NCBI GenBank assembly: GCA_018610125.1
Contig: JAHEOI010000060.1
Location: 1 to 6,010 of the forward strand
From: Verrucomicrobiota bacterium
GTDB lineage: Bacteria > Verrucomicrobiota > Verrucomicrobiia > Limisphaerales > JAHEOI01
DNA: 6,010 nucleotides
Reading direction: 5' to 3'
This document shows positions 1 through 4,931 of this stretch, one piece after another. Within the stretch, counting starts at the first letter, position 1, and each line of letters starts with the position of its first letter. The position numbers were made by a program, and so were the translations under genes. The notes below the pieces were generated by a model. It had not been told where the DNA came from, ran no database searches, and saw only the letters and a program-made list of their open reading frames with translations.

Positions 1-642
1 ATTTTCCTGTTTCAGGCGCGCAGCCATGAAGCGGTCGCGTTCATTGATCAGCGGCTCGTAAAGCTCCGGGGCATGGGAGGCGAGCTCGCTGAAGGTTTCG
101 GTGAGGATGTCGCCCTGTTTGAGACGTTCGATCTCCTCTTCACCGATTTTCTCACGTGTCAACAGCGACGCGATCAAACCGTTGGTCAACAGCCAGCGCC
201 TCCACAGCGACAGCCGACACGATGTGCGCCGCAGGGTGATTCCAATCTCACGATCCACGAGCTGGAGGGGGAGTCCGGAGTCACGAGCGCCTTCGATGGC
301 GGCTTTCATCTCTGCCCCGGGCTCGATGCCGAATTGCTCGGCAATGCGCCGCTGATAGGCGGAAAGCGCGAGACCGGCCATCATTCTGCCGGCCTTGCCT
401 TCGCGAATGACGGTAAACAGGTCGAGATGGCTCCAGGCCTTGCGGTCGGTCAGGGACTCGTAACGGGATTGGCACAACTCCACCGCCACGGCATCGTAAC
501 AGTCGCTTTCGATCAGGCGACGGACGGTCTCGGCACTGGTTCGGGAGACGTGAGCGGTGCCCAGGAGGGTGTAGGTCACCCCGGCGGACTCGACTTCGCG
601 CACCGGTTCGTCATCGAAAAGACTTTTAGCTTGCTCCTGCAT
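1..642 (-). CDS. TraB/PrgY-family protein, N-terminal 214 residues (3' end beyond the window)
   Basis: The reverse strand is open from an ATG at 642 to the window edge. Residues 22-33 read VTYTLLGTAHVS, carrying the GTAHVS signature of the TraB/PrgY (pheromone-shutdown-like, related to TraB/GumN) family. It is followed by a DAVAVEL segment with the conserved Glu at residue 55 and, near residues 199-210, an INERDRFMAARL stretch typical of the family. Members are usually about 350-450 residues with C-terminal membrane helices, so roughly half is missing here. Biochemical function is unsettled in bacteria; proteolysis or inhibition of a peptide signal has been proposed for relatives. The ATG at 642 gives the expected short leader before the GTAH motif, but there is no obvious Shine-Dalgarno sequence. 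The reverse frame stays open upstream, so a somewhat earlier start cannot be excluded. The next feature upstream is the REP hairpin at 752-811. Family assignment is secure; role is not. Confidence 0.87.
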   Translation of the reverse strand, partial: MQEQAKSLFDDEPVREVESAGVTYTLLGTAHVSRTSAETVRRLIESDCYDAVAVELCQSRYESLTDRKAWSHLDLFTVIREGKAGRMMAGLALSAYQRRIAEQFGIEPGAEMKAAIEGARDSGLPLQLVDREIGITLRRTSCRLSLWRRWLLTNGLIASLLTREKIGEEEIERLKQGDILTETFSELASHAPELYEPLINERDRFMAARLKQEN

Positions 643-751
643 ACAGTGGGTGGATTGAACCGATAGGTAAATCGGTTTGCACGACGCCAAGGCTCTCGCA
701 TTCTTTGAGGTCGGTCAAGCCTTGGCTACGAAACGGGATCAGGGCGCAGGA

Positions 752-811
752 GGGGTCAGAGATGACTATTGGAGTATTGTGCACCTGAACTCCAATAATC
801 ATCTCTGCCCC
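752..811. repeat. REP-like hairpin, copy 1 (imperfect)
   Basis: The left arm (752-775) begins GGGGTCAGAGATGACTATTG and ends GAGT. The right arm (789-811) is its reverse complement with one base missing (the T of GGGGTCAG) and one substitution (GAC becomes GAT). The 13-base loop lies at 776-788. The same arm recurs at 1901, 2132, 4691, 5421 and 5457, so this is a dispersed family. The copy sits in the intergenic space between the divergently spaced 5' end of the TraB-family gene and the 3' end of the DUF190 gene. It could act as a transcript-end hairpin for the latter. Its imperfection suggests an older copy than the one at 5421. Confidence 0.9.
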
Positions 812-918
812 CCCTTTCACATTCATACTGGCATCCCCGGTATTGGGAGACGAATGAAGCCGACTCCTGAACCATGAAAAGGGGGGCCACACGATCGGCC
901 ATTTTGACCGTTTTTGCC

Positions 919-1260
919 CTACCCCTCCTTTCCGCTTCGATAGAACCGAACCTCGACCTTCTCCACGGTGGCCAGTCCTTCCGTGATGGCAGCGTCCACG
1001 GTCGGCAGGAAGGCCTCGATCTTGTCGATCGTATCGACGATTTCAACGACAATCGGGAGATCAGTCGAGAGCCGAAGCACGTGGGCAGTGTGCAATCGGC
1101 TGTGCGCCCCGAAGCCGGCCAGCCCTCGGAGCACGGTTGCTCCAGCCAGCCCCTGCTCTCTTGCCTTTTGGATTAGCCACTCATAGACGGGAAGCCCCCC
1201 GTGCTTGTCGGATTCACCGACGAAGATCCGCAGTAAATGCCCTTCTCGAGGAAGCACCAT
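919..1260 (-). CDS. DUF190 family protein (COG1993), partner of CrcB
   Basis: The 113-residue product begins MVLPREGHLLRIFVGESDKH. It has the DUF190 hallmarks: an N-terminal LLRIFVGESDKHGG strand, a YEWLIQKAREQGLAGATVLRGLAGFG helix-strand block (residues about 25-50), and a LPIVVEIVDTIDKIEAFLP segment (about 68-86). Length is normal for the family. These are small, soluble, ferredoxin-like-fold proteins resembling PII; they are very often encoded beside crcB and are suspected to modulate fluoride export, but no mechanism is established. Here the ATG lies 4 bases after the crcB stop with no visible Shine-Dalgarno sequence, so translation is probably coupled to crcB in one operon. The alternative reading frames across the region have no recognisable content. 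Confidence 0.92.
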   Translation of the reverse strand: MVLPREGHLLRIFVGESDKHGGLPVYEWLIQKAREQGLAGATVLRGLAGFGAHSRLHTAHVLRLSTDLPIVVEIVDTIDKIEAFLPTVDAAITEGLATVEKVEVRFYRSGKEG

Positions 1261-1264
1261 AGGT

Positions 1265-1648
1265 TTATGCTCGCACCATTACGAACCCTAGCCAAGCTGA
1301 AGCCAGGCCAAGGATGACCTGAGCCGCAATGTTGATAACCGCTCTGAGAAACGCTGCCTCTCGGGCCATAGATAGCGTCTCGAAAGCAAAGCTCGAGAAT
1401 GTCGTAAACCCACCGAGCACTCCGATCAGCAAAAACAGCCTTGCGTCGTGGCCGAATAGCTGTCGTTGCTCGATCCCGGCCCCAATCAGTCCGATGAGGA
1501 AGCACCCGAGCAAATTCACCGTCATTGTGCCGACGGGAAACGTGGAGAATGGACTCGCCTGCTGAGCCCAGCCGGTCGCCAGATATCGGCCTACCGTACC
1601 CACAAAGCCGCCCGCACCCACAATGATTACTGTCCTTAAGCTCTCCAT
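1265..1648 (-). CDS. crcB: CrcB/Fluc fluoride ion channel
   Basis: The 127-residue product is a four-helix membrane protein that exports fluoride as a dual-topology dimer in the inner membrane. Visible family motifs are GGFVGTVGRY (residues 13-22), GTMTVNLLGCFLIG (40-53) with the pore Asn at 45, and GGFTTFSSFAFE (79-90), the Fluc signature with the Phe and Ser/Thr residues lining the fluoride path. Hydrophobic stretches fall near 4-25, 38-58, 70-90 and 98-125. Length is exactly that of the family. The frame stays open upstream to 1885, but that extension is polar and unlike any CrcB, so I chose the ATG at 1648. The Shine-Dalgarno sequence is weak: a GGGAGG lies too far away, about 18 bases upstream. 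DUF190 follows after 4 bases. I could not find the conserved fluoride riboswitch (crcB motif) upstream. Confidence 0.95.
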   Translation of the reverse strand: MESLRTVIIVGAGGFVGTVGRYLATGWAQQASPFSTFPVGTMTVNLLGCFLIGLIGAGIEQRQLFGHDARLFLLIGVLGGFTTFSSFAFETLSMAREAAFLRAVINIAAQVILGLASAWLGFVMVRA

Positions 1649-1900
1649 TTCTTCGTTGCGAATATGCCTCCCAGTAAATATCCGCCCTCCATGCCGCAAG
1701 TCAAGCGCGACGTCCTTATTCCCCCAACGCCTCCGCCCCGATCGGTCGGCCGGGCATTCCCGCTGAGGAATCTCAAATTCGAAATCTTCGCAATGAGCGT
1801 TACGATCATTTGGGTCAGCGTCGCTGGTTGGAGCTGCTCGAGGCGGTGAATGGCGAGCAGTTGAAATGTCGAAATAGCGATCCAATTTGTAATGATCGAA
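1649..1900. other. Leader region of crcB, no recognised gene
   Basis: These 252 bases lie between crcB and the composite REP element. Both strands stay open for long stretches (the crcB frame to 1885 on minus; a plus frame reading ERYDHLGQRRWLELLEAVNG near 1796-1855), but neither matches a family I know and neither has a good start. The plus frame could be a decayed coding remnant that ends at the REP insertion. The crcB promoter should lie here; I see no convincing -35/-10 pair and no fluoride riboswitch consensus. Confidence 0.5.
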
Positions 1901-2152
1901 GGGGGTCAGAGATGACTATTGCCGTGTAAGGGATAAGGAGGGGCAAGGTTGTGGCGTGTCGAGTAAGCCGCGTTCGGAGCAGGAAGGGGCAGTTCACAAG
2001 CTCATAACTGGCTGTAAGAAGCGGGTAAGGGGGCTGCGGGTTGCCTGGTCGCACCGAGCGGGCAGTGCGAAAGGCCAGCAAGCCCAACCGGGATGCGGCA
2101 GGTAGAGGCCCACCAAAGTTCATCGATATTCCAATAGTCATCTCTGACCCCC
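1901..2152. mobile_element. Composite REP-bounded element, 252 bp
   Basis: The ends are perfect 21-base inverted repeats: 1901-1921 reads GGGGGTCAGAGATGACTATT plus G, and 2132-2152 is its exact reverse complement. The enclosed 210 bases are not palindromic and contain no start-to-stop frame I recognise. One plus frame is open from about 1950 (SSKPRSEQEGAVHKL...) to a TAG near 2100, with a basic composition. The structure matches a MITE or a pair of REP arms that have captured or moved a cargo segment. No target-site duplication is visible: the flanks are ATCGAA on the left and ATGGGG on the right. The right end stops 7 bases short of the HEAT gene stop codon, so the element probably forms that gene's 3' untranslated region. 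Mobility is inferred from the arms only. Confidence 0.7.
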
Positions 2153-2159
2153 ATGGGGC

Positions 2160-2564
2160 TCACATCCGCTGAAGAGCTCGAAGGGCACGACGCCGCGCGC
2201 TTGTTGTTGTCTCGAGCACCTTGACGAGCTCCGGTACCGCAGGCTTGGCGGTTGATCCGAGCGTGCCGAGCAGATAAAAGGCATTTTCGCGTATTTCCGA
2301 GAGGGAAAGCGGTGCCTGAGAGCCGGCCGTCCGGCGTTGAATGATCCGCAAGACGGTTTGAGATAGACCCTCCTTGTAATCCAGCCATTTGACCAGATAT
2401 GGCACGGCCTCTGCGCCGATATCCGTGATCACCGCCGTATTCGGGGAGGATTGCGACATGACTTCCTCTCGCACCCAGGCTCTGACTGGTTTTCCGCGGT
2501 ATCCCGGGTTGTCGGCCCACGATAACCATTGCCAGATGGCTAAGCAGATAAGCACCAGCACCAT
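2160..2564 (-). CDS. Membrane-anchored HEAT-repeat protein, 5' end frameshifted
   Basis: The open frame encodes 134 residues: an N-terminal membrane helix (MVLVLICLAIWQWLSW), an NPGYRGKPVRAWVRE linker, and two HEAT-like units, GAEAVPYLVKWLD (about 50-62) and ENAFYLLGTLGSTAKPAVPELVKVLE (about 92-117). Such proteins are protein-interaction scaffolds; no enzyme motif is present. The upstream sequence in the same frame also reads like protein (SFRKLGDLLGGKPIGAG) but has no start. An excellent start, ATG at 2625 with GGAGGT 7 bases before it, lies one base out of frame. Removing one A from the run of five at 2616-2620 (T on the plus strand) joins them into a 154-residue protein beginning MPKSFRKLGD. 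The gene is thus either frameshifted or affected by a homopolymer error, or starts internally at 2564. The C-terminus ends just before the REP arm. Family confident, start not. Confidence 0.75.
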   Translation of the reverse strand: MVLVLICLAIWQWLSWADNPGYRGKPVRAWVREEVMSQSSPNTAVITDIGAEAVPYLVKWLDYKEGLSQTVLRIIQRRTAGSQAPLSLSEIRENAFYLLGTLGSTAKPAVPELVKVLETTTSARRRALRALQRM

Positions 2565-2632
2565 GCCGGCACCGATGGGCTTTCCACCGAGTAGATCCCC
2601 AAGTTTTCGGAAAGATTTTTGGCATATCGAAC

Positions 2633-2638
2633 ACCTCC
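2633..2638 (-). promoter_or_regulatory. Strong Shine-Dalgarno for the HEAT-repeat gene
   Basis: On the minus strand this reads GGAGGT, followed after 7 bases by ATG at 2625-2623. It is the best ribosome-binding site in the window and argues that the HEAT protein originally began at 2625 rather than at the internal ATG at 2564, which has no such site. Confidence 0.75.
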
Positions 2639-2696
2639 AATTTCGCTTAATCAGCCGTCCCGACGAATGTCGCGTAGGCCGGAGCTTAGGAAACGA

Positions 2697-2792
2697 GTAA
2701 CGCAGACCTCCAGGTCTGCCCTCCCTTTCTTCTCACCCGGGTTGGGCAGGTTGGAAAACCTGCGCCACAGCAGGCTGGAAAGCCTGCGTTAC
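2697..2792. repeat. Cluster of three 18-bp palindromes bounded by GTAACGCAG / CTGCGTTAC
   Basis: Three near-perfect hairpins lie in series: 2702-2719 (GCAGACCT-CC-AGGTCTGC), 2746-2763 (GCAGGTT-GGAA-AACCTGC) and 2770-2787 (GCAGGCT-GGAA-AGCCTGC). The block begins GTAACGCAG and ends CTGCGTTAC, so its outer ends are also inverted. Repeats of this appearance are scattered in many environmental genomes; no gene is inside. It sits about 60 bases upstream of the HEAT gene ribosome-binding site, so it could lie in that gene's promoter region. It is unrelated in sequence to the GGGGTCAG family. Confidence 0.88.
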
Positions 2793-2977
2793 ATCGGCTT
2801 CTCACGCGCGCAAGCTTCGCGACTTTTTTCTCGTCAGCCTCCGGTTACCCTGATCATGTAACTTGACCGAGTTGCCGGGAGTTTTGTAAAATCCTGGCAG
2901 TCGCAGGGCTCATTAGGCAATAACGATAAACGGGCTAGAGATCTATCATCGAAGAAAGGGAAGGAGTTCTCGCATGA
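2793..2977. other. Non-coding or decayed stretch
   Basis: I see no gene here. An AAGGAG at 2961-2966 precedes an ATG at 2974, which opens a frame of only seven codons before TGA. This may be a chance site, or a leftover start region now out of frame with the hydroxypyruvate-isomerase remnant that follows. Confidence 0.4.
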
Positions 2978-3196
2978 ATCGATGCCTGCTGGGATGAGAT
3001 CGGCTATTTCCAATGCGGCGACAATCCCGGCAGGAACGAGCCGACGACGGGCGAGATCAACTATCACAACGTCTTCAAGCATATCCATGAGAAAGGCTTT
3101 GATGGCGTTGTCGGGATGGAGCATGGCAATTCCAAGCCCGGCAAAGCCGGCGAGCAGGCAGTGATCGATGCCTACAGGAAGGTCGATCATTTTTAA
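2978..3196 (+). pseudogene. C-terminal remnant of a hydroxypyruvate isomerase-like TIM-barrel protein
   Basis: This frame runs from just after an in-frame TGA (2975-2977) to TAA at 3194-3196 and encodes 72 residues. It contains CWDEIGYFQCGDNPGRNEP, TTGEINYHNVFKHIHEKGF and DGVVGMEHGNSKPGKAGEQ, ending AVIDAYRKVDHF. This is the C-terminal quarter of the hydroxypyruvate isomerase family (xylose-isomerase-like TIM barrel), which interconverts hydroxypyruvate and tartronate semialdehyde. GMEHGN holds the conserved metal-binding Glu of the last strand, and GDNPGRNEP the preceding loop. Intact members have about 260-300 residues, so about 200 N-terminal residues are missing, with no start codon or upstream homologous frame. 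It is a truncated relic whose 3' end is well preserved, which suggests a fairly recent deletion. The minus-strand open frame over the same bases is a shadow. Confidence 0.78.
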
Positions 3197-3208
3197 CGAA
3201 GCGTTGCT

Positions 3209-3406
3209 TCAGAAGATCGGTGAGGGGCTGCTCGCCGTCGTGGTAGGGACGGCACTCCGCTCTCTTCCCCGCGCCTGGGCGGGGTCGGTCCCTTTCCAGC
3301 AAACCTTCAAGTTGGGTTGGTCGTTGAACAGAATTTCCAGTCCATGTAATAGGATGGGGTGATTGTCAAGCAGGACTATATTATTCTTCTCGCCGTTGTG
3401 TTTCAT
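3209..3406 (-). pseudogene. N-terminal remnant of a LuxR/NarL-type response regulator
   Basis: From the ATG at 3406 the minus strand reads MKHNGEKNNIVLLDNHPILL, then HGLEILFNDQPNLKVCWKG. This is the first strand and helix of a receiver domain, where the family normally has 'VDDHPILRxGL' and a following 'E/D-L-xVxGEA'. Here the acidic pair is Asp-Asn (LDNHP), so one Mg-binding acid is lost. After about residue 40 the similarity stops and the frame continues as low-complexity sequence (QARGRERSAVPTTTASS) to a TGA at 3209. The phosphoacceptor Asp, the rest of the receiver and the HTH output domain are absent. It converges on the isomerase remnant, with 12 bases between stops, so a deletion joint probably lies between them, around 3200-3290. 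It is very unlikely to be functional. Confidence 0.65.
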
Positions 3407-3409
3407 TGT

Positions 3410-3620
3410 AGTTGCTTGTTTCACGGGTTTACGTCTGGAGCTTTCTTGGACGGCTGTCGTGCTGCCAAGCCTCGCGAACCTGGTCGCCGAATCGGAATCG
3501 CGGTTCAGCCGATTCATTCAAACGGGACATCTCTTGCCCCAACCTAAATAGAATCCTACTTGCTCCGTACGGGCTTTTAAAACCAGCGTACAGAGTGAAA
3601 GTGGGTTGGTAAAGTCCCTA
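3410..3620. other. Stretch with no supported gene
   Basis: Several short open frames overlap on both strands, but none has family resemblance, a ribosome-binding site or a plausible composition. On the minus strand the response-regulator frame stays open upstream to 3517 without recognisable content. Confidence 0.4.
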
Positions 3621-3625
3621 GTGTA

Positions 3626-3766
3626 GTGTCCATTCCGTCGCTCGGTTGGACGAAAAAAGCTCTGACTCCCCTCATGGCGCAGTTGCTTGACATACCGCTT
3701 GACCGTAATCAACGGCACCCCAAAACTGCGACTGATCTAGGCTTGAGTCGATTTGTCTTCCGTAAA
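3626..3766 (-). pseudogene. Helix-turn-helix transposase-like remnant with an internal amber codon
   Basis: One minus frame reads FTEDKSTQA, then TAG (3739-3737), then ISRSFGVPLITVKRYVKQLR and HEGSQSFFRPTERRNGH. The arrangement resembles the N-terminal helix-turn-helix of many insertion-sequence transposases and Winged-helix/HTH_29-type proteins ('TQ-x-IA-x-xFGVP-x-x-TVKRYVKxYREEG-x-x-x-FF-x-P'). TAG replaces what is normally Gln or another polar residue and could be a single CAG-to-TAG change. No catalytic DDE region follows and downstream similarity ends by about 3626. A shorter frame starting at GTG 3718 exists but would begin in the middle of the HTH. I judge it to be a dead fragment; the exact transposase family is not determined. 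Confidence 0.5.
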
Positions 3767-3805
3767 CGTCGCTGTTCAGCCGCAAAAACGTAAACGAGAG
3801 GACTC

Positions 3806-4025
3806 TTAACCGCAGATTACGCTGAATGCGCGGATATTGCCGGTGAAAGCCGAGTGAGCAGGATTCTCCCGGGAACAAGCGCTTGTGCTCGGATCGCGAA
3901 GTTTGTCTGAAGCGTTTGTTCCCGGGAGAATCCAGCTCACTGGCCCGGCACACGCTCGAAGCGCTTTCACCGGCCATGCACTCCTCGTCCCATCAATCCG
4001 TGTAATCTGTGTAATCCGTGGTTAA
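3806..4025. mobile_element. MITE-like long hairpin, 220 bp
   Basis: The outer ends are imperfect inverted repeats: left TTAACCGCAGATTACGC..., right (reverse complement) TTAACCACGGATTACACAGA. Inside are two better-matched arm pairs: GCCGGTGAAAGC at 3839-3850 with its exact complement at 3963-3974, and a 25-base arm at 3854-3878 (containing GGATTCTCCCGGGAACAA) matched at 3916-3940 with one mismatch. The whole element can fold into a nested hairpin with a loop near 3885-3910. It contains no gene. The right end has a tandem GTAATC(C/T)GTG motif. It is distinct from the GGGGTCAG and GTAACGCAG families. The fold and clean ends suggest a non-autonomous mobile element or a structured transcript. Confidence 0.8.
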
Positions 4026-4053
4026 TTCTTCAATTCTCCTTATCTTAAAACCT

Positions 4054-4305
4054 TCAAGCCTGATAGACACCCGTAAACTCGATGAACGGTACATGTCCGG
4101 CAATTTCGGCCGGCCCTCGTCCCACAGAGACTCCGTCGCCGACTTTCTTGATGAGATTGCTGGACCGGATCATCATCTGCTGCTTGCTGATTCCGCGGTC
4201 CAACCCATCCTGAGCCTCAGCGGTAAACGCCAGCTCCAGAATCAGGATGAACGGTATGACGATCGGGACAAGTGACGGGTTAACCGGCTTATAAAAACGT
4301 TTCAT
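4054..4305 (-). CDS. Small exported protein of unknown function
   Basis: The 83-residue product starts MKRFYKPVNPSLVPIVIPFI and has a basic N-terminus, a hydrophobic stretch (about residues 12-29) and a plausible signal-peptidase site after AEA at residue 31. A Glu at 24 inside the hydrophobic core is unusual. The mature part is about 52 residues (QDGLDRGISKQQMMIRSSNL... ending FTGVYQA) with no family I recognise. The ATG at 4305 overlaps the TGA of an upstream 29-codon frame (4391-4302) as ATGA, and no strong Shine-Dalgarno sequence is present, so translation might be coupled. The neighbour upstream in the same direction is a beheaded frame (4399-4689), hinting at a former operon. It could itself be a C-terminally changed remnant. 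Confidence 0.5.
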   Translation of the reverse strand: MKRFYKPVNPSLVPIVIPFILILELAFTAEAQDGLDRGISKQQMMIRSSNLIKKVGDGVSVGRGPAEIAGHVPFIEFTGVYQA

Positions 4306-4398
4306 GTACTTTTACGACTCGAATCAGGAGGCTGTAAGGAAAGTTGTGGTTTTCGTAATCGGCGGTATCGCTGCTTCATCATTCCATCCATTGTCGGT

Positions 4399-4689
4399 CT
4401 ACTTTGTCTTCTCCCGGTTCAGCACGTCACCATCAGGACCCTTTTCCGGCATCTCGATGGGGACCGATGACGGACGATCCTCTTCGGCATCCAGTCCGTC
4501 GATACGCCAGTGGTGCATGCGCCCGTCCGCGAGTGTCACGTTGATCTGCCCGGGCCCGTCGGCTTCAACCGTCTTAATCGTCCGGTCTGCCGCCTCCTTC
4601 TGGACTTCGATCAGCGTTAGAAAGGAGGCTGTACGGGCTTCGGCGGGGGCCGTACTGTAGAACCTCCAGCCCTCGCAGCCTGTGATCCA
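4399..4689 (-). pseudogene. Beheaded coding remnant, unknown family, cut at a REP arm
   Basis: The minus frame encodes 96 residues, starting WITGCEGWRFYSTAPAEART and including FLTLIEVQKEAADRTIK, TVEADGPGQINVTLADGRMH and HWRIDGLDAEEDRPSS, to TAG at 4399. Composition is like that of a real globular protein and the frame has no internal stop. There is no usable start: the first ATG is in the middle (GRMHHW). Immediately upstream the frame meets a TGA contributed by the GGGGGTCAGAGATGA REP arm at 4691. The simplest reading is that the REP insertion or an associated deletion removed the 5' end. I do not recognise the family. The opening ITGCEGW could be the end of a signal or lipoprotein region (Cys after ITG), which would mean little is missing; this is speculative. 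Confidence 0.55.
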
Positions 4690-4690
4690 A

Positions 4691-4705
4691 GGGGGTCAGA
4701 GATGA
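4691..4705. repeat. Solo REP arm, copy 4 (truncated)
   Basis: GGGGGTCAGAGATGA matches the left end of the composite element exactly for 15 bases and then diverges. No inverted partner is found within the next 220 bases. The eight bases before it (TGATCCAA) also match those before the composite at 1901 (TGATCGAA) with one difference, so either the repeat unit extends further outward or the two insertions used a similar target. Confidence 0.75.
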
Positions 4706-4931
4706 TACATGAATCGGCGGTCACACCCTCTCGAAGCGGATCTGTCTTAGAATTGCGTTGGAAGGTGCGTCAAGAGCGCCGCTTCTTGTTTGCGGTTTTT
4801 TGGGGTGGGCGCTTCAAGGAAGCGCTCATGCCAATGATGAGCCCGGGAGGGTACGGGAATCGTGGGGTGACACAAGAAGCTCTTGTAGTTCGCCGGCTTG
4901 CCGAGCCGAACGTCTCGGGTAAGGGTAATGC
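4706..4931. other. Leader of the EEP gene with several small hairpins
   Basis: No recognised gene lies here, although both strands have open frames (plus 4702-4938, minus 5031-4747). Three stem-loops stand out: 4807-4827 around GCGCTTC-AAG-GAAGCGC, 4872-4886 (ACAAGA-AGC-TCTTGT) and 4888-4911 (GTTCG...CGAAC with inner CGGCT/AGCCG). A weak CCGC/GCGG stem followed by six T at about 4774-4801 might be a plus-strand terminator. An AAGGG at 4921-4925 lies 6 bases before the EEP start codon and is a credible ribosome-binding site. Confidence 0.4.

Noticed and set aside
73..666. 197-residue plus-strand open frame at the left end
   Set aside because: It is the antisense shadow of the TraB-family gene, whose minus frame shows clear family motifs.
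752..811. CRISPR array made of the GGGGTCAG repeats
   Set aside because: Copies are inverted pairs hundreds to thousands of bases apart, without regular spacers or cas genes.
870..918. Intrinsic terminator after DUF190
   Set aside because: Only a 4-bp GGCC/GGCC stem precedes a short T run on the minus strand; too weak to call. The REP hairpin further on could serve instead.
1649..1885. N-terminal extension of CrcB by 79 residues
   Set aside because: The extension is polar and Arg-rich, and no CrcB has such a leader; the ATG at 1648 gives a normal-length channel.
2002..2640. 212-residue minus-strand frame overlapping the HEAT gene
   Set aside because: Only its first few codons coincide with the probable true start; after the A5 slip it is out of frame with the HEAT repeats, and it reads on through the REP arm.
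2834..3190. 118-residue minus-strand frame that looks hydrophobic and protein-like
   Set aside because: It is antisense to the hydroxypyruvate isomerase remnant, whose plus frame has diagnostic motifs.
4304..4660. 118-residue plus-strand frame
   Set aside because: It is Ser-rich, with no motif or ribosome-binding site, and lies opposite the more protein-like minus frame 4399-4689.
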